Positions 41,440-50,766 of a stretch of DNA of 64,000 bases are shown here, one piece after another. Location: positions 1 to 64,000 of the forward strand of contig NZ_RQYL01000006.1 of NCBI RefSeq assembly GCF_003860125.1. The letters run 5' to 3'. Position 1 is the first letter of the stretch, and each line of letters begins with the position of its first letter. The notes under the pieces were generated by a model. It was given only the letters and a program-made list of their open reading frames with translations, did no database searches and was not told where the DNA came from. The stretch comes from Fretibacterium sp. OH1220_COT-178 (GTDB lineage Bacteria > Synergistota > Synergistia > Synergistales > Aminobacteriaceae). Both the position numbers and the translations under genes were made by a program.

Positions 41440-43170
41440 TCATCGCCTTCGTTTCAGTTCGGCGGCCAGCCTCTGCATCTCGGCCAGCTCCTCCAGGGTG
41501 GCTTCGCGCCGCTTCATCTTCGCGTCCAGGAAGCGGAGGCGCGACTCGTCGCGCCTCCGTCGGAGCCCCGAGCAGACTACGGCCCAGGGCTCCGAGTCGG
41601 AGTGCTCCAGCTCGTCGCAGAAGGCGTCCCCCCGGGCGATCAGGGCCAGAGGGAAACGGTCGCCAATGGACAGCCACCGGGCCTCGAGGGTCGCCGTGGA
41701 CTCCATGAGGATCGCCAGCACGACCTCCTTGACCCGTTCGTCGGACAGAAGCTCCAGCATGTCCTCCGGCCGGCTGGAGCAGCGATAATCCTCGCCGCGC
41801 CAGAGAAGGGCGCAAAGAGCGGCCTCCAGAGGTTCGGGATCGGGGTTCTCATGGGCCGCGTTTTCGTTGCCGCCCTCCGCAGCTCCTCGCCTCTCCTCCG
41901 GCCTGCGTCCGCGTCGGAACGCCTCCAGCTCGCGCCAGAACTCGTGGGGATAGAAACCCAGGGCCCCGGCCAACTGAGGTGCGTTGGGGGCTATCGTGGA
42001 GGGCTGGAGCTGGGCCAGTCCGCCGAACAGGGACTCCACGCCCGCGCGCCGCGTCTCCGGGCGCTCCAGTAGCGGCTGCACCGCAGCAAGGTGTTGAAGC
42101 ACCAGGGGGCGTGCCTCCTCGAGCGCCCGTTCGAAGGTCGCTCGGCCGTCGGGGGAGGAGAGCAGGTCGTCGGGGTCCTTCCCCGTAGGGATGGAGATGA
42201 CCTGGACGTCCAGTCCCAGCCCCTGAAGGGTGTACATGCCGCGCAGCGTCGCCTCCTGGCCCGCGGTGTCGCTGTCGTAACAGATATAGCAGCGGTCGCC
42301 GAACCTCTTGAGAAGCCGGGCCTGTTCCTCCGTCAGGGAGGTGCCCAGCGAGGCGACGGTCTCCGTGTATCCGTTCAGGTGAAGCCTGATGGCGTCCATA
42401 TAGCCCTCCACCAGGATGGAGCGTCCCCTCTCCCGGATGGAGCCCCGGGCCTCGTGCAGCAGGTAGAGGTTTCGGCGCTTGCTGTAGATCGCCCCCTCGG
42501 GGCTGTTGATGTATTTGGCCCCCTCGCCGTCCACCAGGCGCCCTCCGAAGGCGATGACACGGCCCGCGACGTCGCGGATGGGAAAGGTCATGCGACCCCG
42601 GAAGCGATCGTACACCCCCCCCCGCTGTCCTTCCAGTACGAGTCCCGCGTCGAGTGCCTCGCGGTCCGTCACGCCCGCTCCCCTCAGATGCCGCGACAGG
42701 GAGTCCCAGGAGTTGGCGCTCCAGCCCAGGCCGAACCTTGCGGCGTCGTCCAGCGAGAGCCCGCGGCGCGTCAGGTAGGCGCGCACCGCCGTCCCCTCGG
42801 GCGCGGTCAGGAGAGATCGGAAAAATTTTTCCGCCAGGTCCATGACCTCGTACAGGTTTCCCGAGGTCCGCCTCCTGCCCTCGGGGCGGGTCAGGGCGAC
42901 TCCGGCCCGGTCGGCCAGGAGCTCCAGGGCCTGGCGAAACTCCAGCCCCTCCGTCTCCATGACGAAGGTGAACACGTCCCCGCCGCGCCCGCACCCAAAG
43001 CAATGGTAGTTCTGGCGCTCCTGCGAGACGTGGAAGGACGGGGTCTTCTCGTCGTGGAAGGGGCAGAGCCCCAGATACCCGCGCCCGGCACGGTGGAGCC
43101 TCACCCGATCCCCGATGACCTCCAGGATGTCCAGTCTTTCCTTGATCCTCTTGACGTCGTCGTTCTGCAC
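41440..43170 (-). CDS. dnaG: DNA primase
   Basis: 576-residue replicative primase. The zinc-binding domain has CPFHDEKTPSFHV and CFGCGRGGDVFTFVM. The RNA polymerase core has the N-terminal GRMTFPIRDVAGRVIAFGGR and TOPRIM motifs ILVEGYMDAIRLHL and ICYDSDTAGQEA. The C-terminal DnaB-interacting region is divergent and Arg-rich. The start is GTG at 43170 with GGAAGGG 8 nt upstream. An AT-rich extended -10 and a hairpin lie just before it. Confidence 0.95.
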   Translation of the reverse strand: MQNDDVKRIKERLDILEVIGDRVRLHRAGRGYLGLCPFHDEKTPSFHVSQERQNYHCFGCGRGGDVFTFVMETEGLEFRQALELLADRAGVALTRPEGRRRTSGNLYEVMDLAEKFFRSLLTAPEGTAVRAYLTRRGLSLDDAARFGLGWSANSWDSLSRHLRGAGVTDREALDAGLVLEGQRGGVYDRFRGRMTFPIRDVAGRVIAFGGRLVDGEGAKYINSPEGAIYSKRRNLYLLHEARGSIRERGRSILVEGYMDAIRLHLNGYTETVASLGTSLTEEQARLLKRFGDRCYICYDSDTAGQEATLRGMYTLQGLGLDVQVISIPTGKDPDDLLSSPDGRATFERALEEARPLVLQHLAAVQPLLERPETRRAGVESLFGGLAQLQPSTIAPNAPQLAGALGFYPHEFWRELEAFRRGRRPEERRGAAEGGNENAAHENPDPEPLEAALCALLWRGEDYRCSSRPEDMLELLSDERVKEVVLAILMESTATLEARWLSIGDRFPLALIARGDAFCDELEHSDSEPWAVVCSGLRRRRDESRLRFLDAKMKRREATLEELAEMQRLAAELKRRR

Positions 43171-43187
43171 GGCCGGTTCCCTTCCAT

Positions 43188-43222
43188 AAAAAGTGGGGGG
43201 AAGGCTGTAAAGCCCTCCCCCC
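43188..43222 (-). terminator. Terminator/attenuator-like hairpin in the dnaG leader
   Basis: On the minus strand GGGGGGaGGGCT, TTAC, AGCCtTCCCCCC is followed by ACTTTTTAT. It lies about 300 nt beyond the hppA-type pyrophosphatase gene and only about 10 nt before the dnaG ribosome-binding site, so it could end upstream transcription or attenuate dnaG. Confidence 0.65.
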
Positions 43223-43224
43223 GC

Positions 43225-43230
43225 ATTATA
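43225..43230 (-). promoter_or_regulatory. Extended -10 element before dnaG
   Basis: TGTTATAATG on the minus strand (TATAAT at 43230-43225) matches an extended -10. No good -35 is present. Transcription would begin at the foot of the hairpin at 43222-43195. Confidence 0.5.
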
Positions 43231-43293
43231 ACAATCCCGAAGTGCGGCTGCCTATCTGTTCCGCTTAAGAGACGAGCGCCCGCTACGGCGTTT

Positions 43294-43491
43294 GGCAATT
43301 TGCCTGCTTCGCCAAACGGCGAAGGCCTCCGAACAACGGGCTGGAGGCACGGAGTTCTGCGGTCGCCTGCTTCGCCCGGCAATTTGCCTGCTTCGCCAAA
43401 CGGCGAAGACCTCCGAACAATGGGCTGGAGGCGCGGGGTTCTGCGGTTGCCTGCTTCGCTCGGCAATTTGCCTGCTTCGCCAAACGGCGAT
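43294..43491. repeat. 84-bp-period tandem repeat between pyrophosphatase gene and dnaG
   Basis: GGCAATTTGCCTGCTTCGCC begins copies at 43294, 43378 and 43462, exactly 84 bp apart; the third is cut short. Units contain the inverted repeats GGCaattTGCC and TTCGCCaaacGGCGAA. Minus-strand translation gives a 28-residue periodicity without a ribosome-binding site, so I treat it as non-coding. Confidence 0.85.
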
Positions 43492-43566
43492 AACTGTATC
43501 GCCGTTCGGCATAAGCGAACGACACGGCACTTTGGGCCTGTCGGCCCAAAGGAGCCGGTCGCCTGC

Positions 43567-45627
43567 TTACCGGAACAGGGGGGCGAGGACGAGAGCGACC
43601 ACCGTCATCAGCTTGATGAGGATGTTCAGGCTCGGCCCGGCCGTGTCCTTGAATGGATCGCCCACCGTGTCGCCCACAACCGCGGCTGCGTGGTTCGGGG
43701 AGCCCTTTCCGCCGTGGTTGCCCTCCTCGATGTATTTCTTGGCGTTGTCCCACGCGCCGCCGGAGTTCGCCATGAAGAGCGCCATCATGACGCCCGAGAC
43801 GATGGCTCCGCCCAGAAGGCCGCCCAGGGCCTCCTTGCCCAGGACGAAGCCCACGAGTACGGGGGAGAGCACGGCCAGAAGGCCGGGGGCGATCATCTCG
43901 ATGAGCGCGGCGTGGGTGGAGATCGCCACGCACTTCTCGTACTCCGGCTTGCCGGTCCCCTCCATGATGCCCGGAATCTCCCGGAACTGGCGGCGCACCT
44001 CCTCGATCATGGACTGCGCTGCGCGGCTCACGGCCTCGATGGAGAGGGAGCAGAACAGGAAGGGCAGCATTCCGCCGAGCAGCAGGCCCACGATGACCTT
44101 GGGGTTCATGATGTCGATGGCCTTGACCTGGGCCGCCTGTGAGTAGGCGACGAAGAGGGCCAGAGCGGTCAAAGCCGCGGAGCCGATGGCCAGTCCCTTG
44201 CCCATGGCTGCGGTGGTGTTGCCGATGGCGTCGAGCTTGTCGGTGATCTTGCGCACCTCGCCCGGCAGTTCGCTCATCTCGGCGATGCCGCCCGCGTTGT
44301 CGGAGATGGGGCCGTAGGCGTCAACGCTCAGCGCGATGCCCGTGATGGAGAGCATGCCCACTGCGGCGCAGGCCACGCCGAACATGCCGGCAAGATGGAA
44401 GCTGATCAGGGTGGAGAGGCAGATCAGGAGGACGGGGATGCCGACCGACTGCATGCCCAGGGACAGTCCGGAGAGGATGACGGTCGCGGGGCCCGTCTCG
44501 GAGGAGGCGGAGACGTTCTTGACGAAGCGGTAGTCGCCGGAGGTGTAGACCTCGGTGACGTAGCCGATCAGAACCCCGGCCAGGACGCCCGAGGTGACGG
44601 ACAGGAACACGTGCATCGACTTCGTCCAGAAGAACAGGATGCTCAGGACGAAGGTTCCGGCGATCATCATGCTGCCCGCCGCGAAGGTCCCGGCGCGCAG
44701 CGCGTAGGCCGCGTCGCCGCCGTCGATGCGCTCCAGCACCTTGTCCAGCCCCGGAATCTTACGTGCGAAATCCATGACGTAGGAGGCGAAGGGGACCTTC
44801 TTGGAGATCATCATGCAGCCGACGATGGAGGCCACGATCCCCCACGCCGCGAGGAAGAGGGGGAAGCCGACGCCCCAGAGTCCCAGGGCCTTGCCGCCGG
44901 GGGTGAAGGAGAAGACCAAACCGATCGCCATGGCCGCGATGATGGAGTTGACGTAGGACTCGAAGAGGTCCGCGCCCATGCCCGCAATGTCGCCGACGTT
45001 GTCGCCGACGTTGTCCGCGATGACCGCGGGATTCCGGGGATCGTCCTCGGGGATCCCGGCCTCGACCTTGCCCACGAGGTCGGCGCCGACGTCCGCGGCC
45101 TTGGTGTAGATGCCGCCGCCCACGCGGGCGAAGAGGGCGATGCTGCTGGCTCCCATGCCGAAGGCCGTCAAGGTCTCGACGCTCAGGAAGAGATAGGAGA
45201 CGGCCAGGCCCACAAGACCCAGTCCCACCACGACCATGCCCACGATGCTCCCGCCGGAGAAGGCGGTCTCCAGGGCGGATCCGGCGTCCTTCGTCGCGGC
45301 GAAGGTCGTGCGGCCGTTGGCGTGCGTCGCCACGTACATGCCGACGTAGCCGGCTGCGGCGCTGCAGAGCGCGCCCAGTACGAAGGCGAAGGCCGATCCG
45401 AACCCGAGCATCCACCACAGCAACAGCGCGACGACGCCTACGAAGGGGGCCAGCCACGTGTATTCCTTCTTCAGAAAGGCCATGGCCCCCTTATGAATGA
45501 TGCCCGAGAGTTCGACGATCCGCTCGTTGTCGATCGTTCCCTCTCTGAGCCTCAAAAACACCATCCAGGCGTATCCGCCCGCCACGACGCCGAAAACAAG
45601 GGTTACCAACACAAGAATCAGCCACAC
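43567..45627 (-). CDS. hppA: Membrane-bound cation-pumping pyrophosphatase
   Basis: 686-residue integral membrane pyrophosphatase coupling PPi hydrolysis to H+ or Na+ export. Substrate motifs are intact: [38 protein letters not shown], and the C-terminal [20 protein letters not shown]. The motif [10 protein letters not shown] has Ala where K+-independent enzymes carry Lys, which predicts K+ dependence; K+-dependent forms are often Na+ pumps. About 16 membrane helices are visible. The GTG at 45627 was chosen for the upstream GGGGAGG and for starting directly with the first membrane helix. Confidence 0.95.
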   Translation of the reverse strand: MWLILVLVTLVFGVVAGGYAWMVFLRLREGTIDNERIVELSGIIHKGAMAFLKKEYTWLAPFVGVVALLLWWMLGFGSAFAFVLGALCSAAAGYVGMYVATHANGRTTFAATKDAGSALETAFSGGSIVGMVVVGLGLVGLAVSYLFLSVETLTAFGMGASSIALFARVGGGIYTKAADVGADLVGKVEAGIPEDDPRNPAVIADNVGDNVGDIAGMGADLFESYVNSIIAAMAIGLVFSFTPGGKALGLWGVGFPLFLAAWGIVASIVGCMMISKKVPFASYVMDFARKIPGLDKVLERIDGGDAAYALRAGTFAAGSMMIAGTFVLSILFFWTKSMHVFLSVTSGVLAGVLIGYVTEVYTSGDYRFVKNVSASSETGPATVILSGLSLGMQSVGIPVLLICLSTLISFHLAGMFGVACAAVGMLSITGIALSVDAYGPISDNAGGIAEMSELPGEVRKITDKLDAIGNTTAAMGKGLAIGSAALTALALFVAYSQAAQVKAIDIMNPKVIVGLLLGGMLPFLFCSLSIEAVSRAAQSMIEEVRRQFREIPGIMEGTGKPEYEKCVAISTHAALIEMIAPGLLAVLSPVLVGFVLGKEALGGLLGGAIVSGVMMALFMANSGGAWDNAKKYIEEGNHGGKGSPNHAAAVVGDTVGDPFKDTAGPSLNILIKLMTVVALVLAPLFR

Positions 45628-45692
45628 AGTGCAAGACCTCCCCGTGGTATTTTGGATAGAATTTCTCGGCTTCAGCTCTGAAAACCGCATAA

Positions 45693-45756
45693 AACCCCAT
45701 AAGGCAAAGGGGTTCCGCTCGGCCCGTCCTGAAGTTGGAAATCCACCTCGATTATA
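45693..45756 (-). promoter_or_regulatory. Leader of the pyrophosphatase gene: -10 element and terminator-like hairpin
   Basis: On the minus strand, GCTATAATCG has TATAAT at 45756-45751. About 40 nt later AACCCC, a 10-nt loop and GGGGTT are followed by TTATGCGGTTTT. The arrangement resembles a promoter followed by a leader hairpin ahead of the coding region. Confidence 0.45.
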
Positions 45757-45814
45757 GCTTATAAAACGGGATTTTGGAGAGAGAATGCGTGAGATTTTCC
45801 GGTCAACCCTTGTT

Positions 45815-46978
45815 TCAGGCCGTCTCGGCCGGAGAGGATCCCGTCCCGCTCTCCCCGGGATGCGCATCGCCGGGGACGGCCTTGTTCCCTTGCTGCTGGT
45901 AGAGCTCCCACGCATTGCGATAGGTGTCCAGGAAAAAGACGAAGAGGCTCAGGATGAGGGGGCCGAGGAAGATCCCGAGAAAGCCCCACGTGGCCAGCCC
46001 CCCGAAGGCGCCCAGAAAGACGAGAAGTTGGCTCATGTTAGCCTTTCCCGAGATGAAGTAGGGCTTCAGGAAGTTGTCCACGGTGCTGACGACGCCCAGG
46101 CCCCATACGGCAAGGATGACCGCCCCTTTGAGGTCGTTGGAGAGGAAAAGGTAAAGGGCCCCGGGAATCCATACCATGGGGGTCCCGACAAAAGGAATCA
46201 TGGCGAGCAGCGCCATCACGGCCCCGGCCAGCAGGGGGCTCGGCAGGCCGACGAACCACCAGCCGAGGGCGCCCAGAAGCCCCTGCACCCCCGCCGTGAC
46301 GATGACCCCGAAGACGACGGCCCGCAGCACGGTATTGGCCCGCAGCATGAAGGCTTCCCGCTCGTCGTTCATCAGCGGCACGATGTTCCGGAAATAGTTC
46401 ACGATGCAGTAGCCGTCCCGCAAAATGAAGAAGTACACGATGAAGATGATGATCTGGTGGTAGAGCAGCGTGACCAGGTTGCCCAGAAATTCCTGGGAGA
46501 CCCGGACCGTCGTGGAGGTCACCCAGCTCACGGTCTGCCGCATGCCCTCCCTCAGAAAGGGATATTGATCGAAAAGCGGAACGAGGTGTCTCACGACGAC
46601 GTCGGGCAGCAGGTCGTTGACGGAGATCCCCTTCGCCGGCTCGAGCGCCGCGACGAGGTTCGCGATCTTGCCGAAGAACCCGATGGCCTCGCGGGCGATC
46701 AGGAATGCGGCGGAGATCGCGGGGACGACCAGCAGCGCAAGGACCGAAAGCGTCATCACCAAGGCAGCGAGGCTCCGGCGTTTCGGAAAAAAACGAAACC
46801 ACAGCGCCTTATACAGGGGGTAGGAGATGAAGGCCAGCAGCATCGCCCAGACGATGGGGCGAAAGAGCGAGGCTATCGTCATATAGGCCAGGGAGGCCAG
46901 GATCAGAAACAGGAGGAAGAACGGCAGAATCCAGCCCTTGATCCTCTGTACCGCATCGGGTCTTCTGAACGTGTCCAA
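45815..46978 (-). CDS. AI-2E family transporter (PerM/TqsA-like)
   Basis: 387-residue membrane protein of the AI-2 exporter family. Eight hydrophobic segments are visible, with a long extracytoplasmic region between the second pair and LREGMRQ. The family motif region GVQGLLGALGWWFVGLPSPLLAGAVMALLAMIPFVGTPMVWIPGAL and the following NFLKPYFISGK are typical. Substrates are diverse, including Na+/H+ exchange, so the quorum-signal label is tentative. The TTG at 46978 follows GGGGAGGGGCG by 5 nt. Confidence 0.85.
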   Translation of the reverse strand: MDTFRRPDAVQRIKGWILPFFLLFLILASLAYMTIASLFRPIVWAMLLAFISYPLYKALWFRFFPKRRSLAALVMTLSVLALLVVPAISAAFLIAREAIGFFGKIANLVAALEPAKGISVNDLLPDVVVRHLVPLFDQYPFLREGMRQTVSWVTSTTVRVSQEFLGNLVTLLYHQIIIFIVYFFILRDGYCIVNYFRNIVPLMNDEREAFMLRANTVLRAVVFGVIVTAGVQGLLGALGWWFVGLPSPLLAGAVMALLAMIPFVGTPMVWIPGALYLFLSNDLKGAVILAVWGLGVVSTVDNFLKPYFISGKANMSQLLVFLGAFGGLATWGFLGIFLGPLILSLFVFFLDTYRNAWELYQQQGNKAVPGDAHPGESGTGSSPAETA

Positions 46979-47101
46979 AGATCGCCCCTCCCCACATTCT
47001 TGGATGGTGTCCGCCGCGCCGAGTTCGCTGCATTTGGCCCCATAGACCGAACGAGCATAAAATACCGATGAGGATTCGGTGCTCCTGAAGGGGGGAGAGG
47101 T

Positions 47102-47127
47102 AAAAAAAGGACGGCCCCCAGCCGTCC
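47102..47127 (-). terminator. Terminator downstream of tRNA-Leu
   Basis: Minus-strand GGACGGC, TGGGG loop and GCCGTCC followed by T7: a textbook intrinsic terminator 65 nt past the tRNA 3' end. The rest of 46979-47191 shows no other supported feature. Confidence 0.88.
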
Positions 47128-47191
47128 CCAAAAATCGATGCCCTCTAAACCGCTTTGGAAATTCAAGGCGTTGCCGCCGTCGTCGTTATAA

Positions 47192-47277
47192 TGGTGCCGG
47201 GGGGGAGACTCGAACTCCCACGAGGTTGCCCTCGGCGGATTTTGAGTCCGCTGCGTCTACCATTCCGCCATCCCGGC
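47192..47277 (-). tRNA. tRNA-Leu, anticodon CAA
   Basis: An 86-nt cloverleaf on the minus strand with encoded CCA. The 5' acceptor strand is GCCGGGA and the 3' strand CCCCGGC (last pair A-C mismatched). The anticodon stem GCGGA/TCCGC encloses loop CTCAAAA, anticodon CAA. A long variable arm (GAGGGCAACCTC) and a T arm GGGAG-TTCGAGT-CTCCC mark it as a class II tRNA, as expected for Leu. Confidence 0.96.
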
Positions 47278-47291
47278 CTGGGAACGGAAAC

Positions 47292-47320
47292 ATTGTAGCC
47301 ATGGGCTCTGATGTTGTCAA
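47292..47320 (-). promoter_or_regulatory. Promoter of tRNA-Leu
   Basis: Minus-strand TTGACA (47320-47315) and TACAAT (47297-47292) with a 17-bp spacer. Transcription would start about 7 nt before the mature tRNA 5' end. Confidence 0.88.
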
Positions 47321-47453
47321 GGGCGGCGAGCTGCGGGAGAATGAATGGGGGGAGGCGCTTGACGCGGGGAGAATGAGGGCGGAGGAGCGCCGAAATGCCG
47401 GCCCGGCCGGGACCGGGGGGCGACGACGTGTGAAAAACGGAGGTTCTGCGTCA

Positions 47454-48722
47454 ATGAAAAAATGCGCCGCGCGCTGGGGCTGTCTTGCCCTTTCGACGAT
47501 CTCGCTTTTGTTCCTCGGGACGATCTACGCCTGGTCGATCTTCCGGGAGCCCCTGTCCCGGCTCTTTCCGGGATGGAGCGCCACCCGGCTTTCTCTGCCC
47601 TTCACCCTATCCATCATCGCCTTTTGCGGGGGCAGCGTATTCTCCGGAAGGACCTTCTCCCGCTGGGGCAGCGGAAGGCTCTTTGCCCTCTCGGCGGCGC
47701 TGCTGTTCGTGGGGTTCACGGGAAGCGCCCTCAGTTTGAGGCCGGGCCGGCCGGACATCGCCCTGATCGCTCTGTGCGTCCTCTACGGGATCCTCGGCGG
47801 GTTCGGCGTCGGAATCGGCTACAACGCGACCATGAGTACGGTCATACGCTGGTTTCCGGATCACCCTGGCCTCGCCTCGGGCACCCTGCTCATGGGCTTC
47901 GGGGTGGGGGGGCTGGTTCTGGGCGGTGCTCTGGATGCTTCGATCCGATCCGTGGGCCTTTCCTCGACCTTTCTGGGGAGCGCCCTGGTCATGGCGGCCA
48001 TACTCGCCCTCGATGCGCTCTTCGTCAAGCGGCCCGGGCCCGGGGCGCTCCAGGGACTGCGGGCTCTGGCGGGGACGGAAACGGCTGCGGTCCCGGACGT
48101 TCCCCCGTCCCGGGTGCTGAGGCGCCCCCTGTTCTGGATGCTCTGCTTGTGGCTGATCTTCACCAACGCCGGCGGGCTCCTGGTCATCAACAGCGCGGCG
48201 CCCATAGCCGTCCATTTTGGGCTGGCGTCGGGTATGGGCCTGGTCGTCTCCCTCTTCAACGGTTTCGGCCGGCTGTTCTTCGGATGGGCCTTCGATCGGC
48301 TGGGAAGCCGGGCGGCGTTCGTCCTGAACTCCGTCGTCCTGCTCGGAGCGGGAGTCTCCCTGTCCCTGGCGCTCGAGATCCGGATGGCGGCGCCGATGTT
48401 CCTGGGGCTGTCCCTGGTGGGGCTGAGCTATGGGGGAGGGCCGTCGATCTCCGCTCCTGCCGCCGCCGCCTTCTGGGGGACGGAACATTATGCGGCCAAT
48501 CTCAGCCTCGTCAACTGCGCGCTGATCCCGGCGGCCCTGCTGGGCCCCGTGATCGCGAGCGCCCTTCAGGAAAGGGCCGGAGGGGGCTATGGAAGCACCT
48601 TTCTGATGCTGACCCTGCTGGGGGCGCTTGCGCTCGGGGGCGCCGTCCTGTTGGTCCTGCGGCTCCGACGGCTGGAGGCGGGTGGCGGGGCGGCCTCCCC
48701 TTGTTCCGAAGGGGAGCGTTGA
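47454..48722 (+). CDS. Major facilitator transporter, oxalate:formate antiporter (OFA) type
   Basis: 422 residues with 12 membrane helices. The N-terminus LFLGTIYAWSIFREPLSRLFP, with the GxxYAWS motif in helix 1, and GFGVGIGYNATMSTVIRWFPDHPGLASG in loop 4-5 are typical of OFA-family carriers, which exchange small carboxylates. The central loop is Ala/Pro-rich. ATG at 47454 has GGAGG 10 nt upstream and begins the first helix; the frame is open further 5' but there it covers the tRNA. The substrate is not deducible. Confidence 0.87.
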   Translation: MKKCAARWGCLALSTISLLFLGTIYAWSIFREPLSRLFPGWSATRLSLPFTLSIIAFCGGSVFSGRTFSRWGSGRLFALSAALLFVGFTGSALSLRPGRPDIALIALCVLYGILGGFGVGIGYNATMSTVIRWFPDHPGLASGTLLMGFGVGGLVLGGALDASIRSVGLSSTFLGSALVMAAILALDALFVKRPGPGALQGLRALAGTETAAVPDVPPSRVLRRPLFWMLCLWLIFTNAGGLLVINSAAPIAVHFGLASGMGLVVSLFNGFGRLFFGWAFDRLGSRAAFVLNSVVLLGAGVSLSLALEIRMAAPMFLGLSLVGLSYGGGPSISAPAAAAFWGTEHYAANLSLVNCALIPAALLGPVIASALQERAGGGYGSTFLMLTLLGALALGGAVLLVLRLRRLEAGGGAASPCSEGER

Positions 48723-48767
48723 GGTCGCCGGGCCATTGGCCCTGTTGCGCCGGCGGGGAAGCGCCGC

Positions 48768-49685
48768 CTAGATCGCTCTTGCGGCGAGGCTCCCCATGGC
48801 GATCGAGTTGAGCTTGATCTCGGCCGTGTCGGATCGGGAGCCGAGGATGACGGGGGCCGCCGCCCCCAGGACGATGCCGGCCCATTTGGCCCTGTTGAAG
48901 TGAAGCCAGGATTTTCCCAGTGCGTTTCCCGTCTCGATGTTGGGGAAGAGCAGCAGATCCACGTCGCCGGAGACGCGGCTGTCTATGTTTTTGTGCTCGG
49001 CGGCCTTCCTGTCGAAGATCACGTCGAGCGCCAGGGGGCCCTCGACGATACAGGGAGGAAAGGCCCCCTCCCTTGCCAGATCCGACAGCGCTTTTGCGTC
49101 GGCGGTGGCGGGGATCTTGGGGTCCACCGCCTCGTTGGCGGCCAGAATTGCCACTTTGGGCCGTTCCAGCCCCATGCTGCGGAGGGCGTGGAGGGCGTTT
49201 GAGAGGATGTTCCTCTTCTGTTCCAGGTTCGGGGCCGTGTTGATGCCGCTGTCCGTCCCGAAGATCAGCTTCGGGTGCCCAGGAAGCTCGTACACCGCCA
49301 GGAGGCTGATCAGGTTTCCGGTTCGCAGTCCCCTCTCGCGATTCAATATTGCCCGCATGAAGACGCTGGTGTTGACCATTCCCTTCATGAGCAGCCTCGC
49401 CTCACCCCGCCGCACCCGTTCGACGGCCTCGGCCGCGGAGGCCTCCGGACTGGGGCTGTCCACGATTTTGCAGCCGGACAGGCCGATATCCTCGGCGATG
49501 GAACGGATTTTTGGGGCGTCGCCGACCAGAACGGGTTCGACGATACCCAGGGCGGTGGCCTTGTTCAAGGCCTCGAGCACCTCCCGATCCTCCGCCGCGG
49601 CCACGCAGACGGAGAGGGGGGGCATTGCCCTTGCCCTTTCCACGATCGAGCCGAAATCTTTGAAGGGCCGTTCCGTTCCGTTCAT
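48768..49685 (-). CDS. ptb: Phosphate butyryltransferase (phosphate acyltransferase family)
   Basis: 305-residue enzyme converting acyl-CoA + Pi to acyl-phosphate + CoA. The PTA_PTB fold is recognisable from KGMVNTSVFMRAILNRERGLRTG near residue 100, IFGTDSGINTAPNLEQKRNIL near residue 140, and LLFPNIETGNALGKSW followed by GIVLGAAAPVILGSRSDTAE at the C-terminus. It overlaps butyrate kinase by 4 nt and is the last gene of the 2-oxoacid oxidoreductase operon, so the acyl group is probably isobutyryl/isovaleryl or butyryl. No clear terminator was found between it and the convergent transporter gene. Confidence 0.92.
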   Translation of the reverse strand: MNGTERPFKDFGSIVERARAMPPLSVCVAAAEDREVLEALNKATALGIVEPVLVGDAPKIRSIAEDIGLSGCKIVDSPSPEASAAEAVERVRRGEARLLMKGMVNTSVFMRAILNRERGLRTGNLISLLAVYELPGHPKLIFGTDSGINTAPNLEQKRNILSNALHALRSMGLERPKVAILAANEAVDPKIPATADAKALSDLAREGAFPPCIVEGPLALDVIFDRKAAEHKNIDSRVSGDVDLLLFPNIETGNALGKSWLHFNRAKWAGIVLGAAAPVILGSRSDTAEIKLNSIAMGSLAARAI

Positions 49686-50761
49686 CGTTCCTCTCCTCCC
49701 GGGCCGTAGTCCTTGGCCGTCTCCAGGCCCTTCAGGACGCGCAGCGCCCCGTCGGCGAGGGCCTCCATCTCCATCTCGCCGGGCACGATCTCCAGGGGGG
49801 CGAGGTAGCCGACCCGGGCGACGATGCCATCGACCACGCGGCCCGAATGGGCCATGCCCCCGGTCAGGACGATTCGGTCGACCTTGCCGGCCAGGGTCGC
49901 GCCATAGCCGGCGATCTCCTTGGAGACCTGATAGACGAAGGCCTCCAGGACCAGCCGCGCCTTCTCGTCCCCCCGGTCTATGCGGGCCTCGATCTCGCGG
50001 AGGTCCTTGGTCCCCAGGTAGTCGTACATGCCGCCGAAGCTACTGACCTTGTCCACCATCTCCTGCCGGGAGTACCGGCCCGAGTAGCAGAGCTCGATCA
50101 GCCCGTAGGCGGGAAGCCCTCCACTGCGATCCGTGGCGAAGGGGCCGTTGGTCCTTCCTCCGCTGCCGTCCACCATCCGTCCCCGCAGGTGCGGCGCTAT
50201 GGAGACTCCGGAGCCCAGGTGCGCGACGATGAAGTTGAAGTCCTCGTACCTGCCGCCCAGACGCCCGGCCACCCTGCGGGCGACCGCCTTTTGGTTGAGC
50301 GCGTGCATCCAGCTGCAATATTGCAGGTCCTCGATGCCGGTGATCCTCGATATGTCCTCGAACTCGTCCACCGAGACGGGATCCACGACGAAGGCGGGGA
50401 TCCCGACGGCTCCGGCGATGTCCCGGGCTAGAACGCATCCGAGGTTCGACGCGTGTTCACCCCTGATGGCGTTCCTGACGTCCTCGACCATCTGGTCGTT
50501 CACCGCGTAGACTCCGCCCGGCAGCTCCCTCAGCAGGCCGCCCCTTCCTGCCACGGCATCGAGGGACTCCAGGGCGATGTCCGCCGACCGCAGCGCATTT
50601 TCGATCAGGCCCCGACGGTAGCCGAGCTGGCCGAAAACGGAGCGGAACTGCCGGAGCTCCGCCCCGTCGTGGTCGATGGTGGTGCCGTATATTCTCTTTT
50701 CCTCGTCGAAGACCGCTATCTTCGTCGAACTTCCGCCGGGGTTGACGACCAGAACTCTCAT
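49682..50761 (-). CDS. buk: Butyrate kinase (acetokinase family)
   Basis: 359-residue ASKHA-fold kinase making ATP from acyl-phosphate. VLVVNPGGSSTKIAVF is the N-terminal phosphate motif, FIVAHLGSGVSIAPHLRGRMVDGSGG the central adenosine/phosphate region, and IVLTGGMAHSGRVVDGIVARVG the C-terminal motif. Butyrate kinase rather than acetate kinase is indicated by length and by VDEFEDISRITGIEDL. It starts 5 nt after the gamma-subunit gene, linking oxidation of the 2-oxoacid to substrate-level phosphorylation. Confidence 0.94.
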   Translation of the reverse strand: MRVLVVNPGGSSTKIAVFDEEKRIYGTTIDHDGAELRQFRSVFGQLGYRRGLIENALRSADIALESLDAVAGRGGLLRELPGGVYAVNDQMVEDVRNAIRGEHASNLGCVLARDIAGAVGIPAFVVDPVSVDEFEDISRITGIEDLQYCSWMHALNQKAVARRVAGRLGGRYEDFNFIVAHLGSGVSIAPHLRGRMVDGSGGRTNGPFATDRSGGLPAYGLIELCYSGRYSRQEMVDKVSSFGGMYDYLGTKDLREIEARIDRGDEKARLVLEAFVYQVSKEIAGYGATLAGKVDRIVLTGGMAHSGRVVDGIVARVGYLAPLEIVPGEMEMEALADGALRVLKGLETAKDYGPGGEER

Positions 50762-50766
50762 GGGGA

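Noticed and set aside
43252-43530. Repeat-encoded ORFs with a 28-residue period in the dnaG upstream array
   Set aside because: Openness follows from the 84-bp period; no ribosome-binding site or plausible protein composition was found on either strand.
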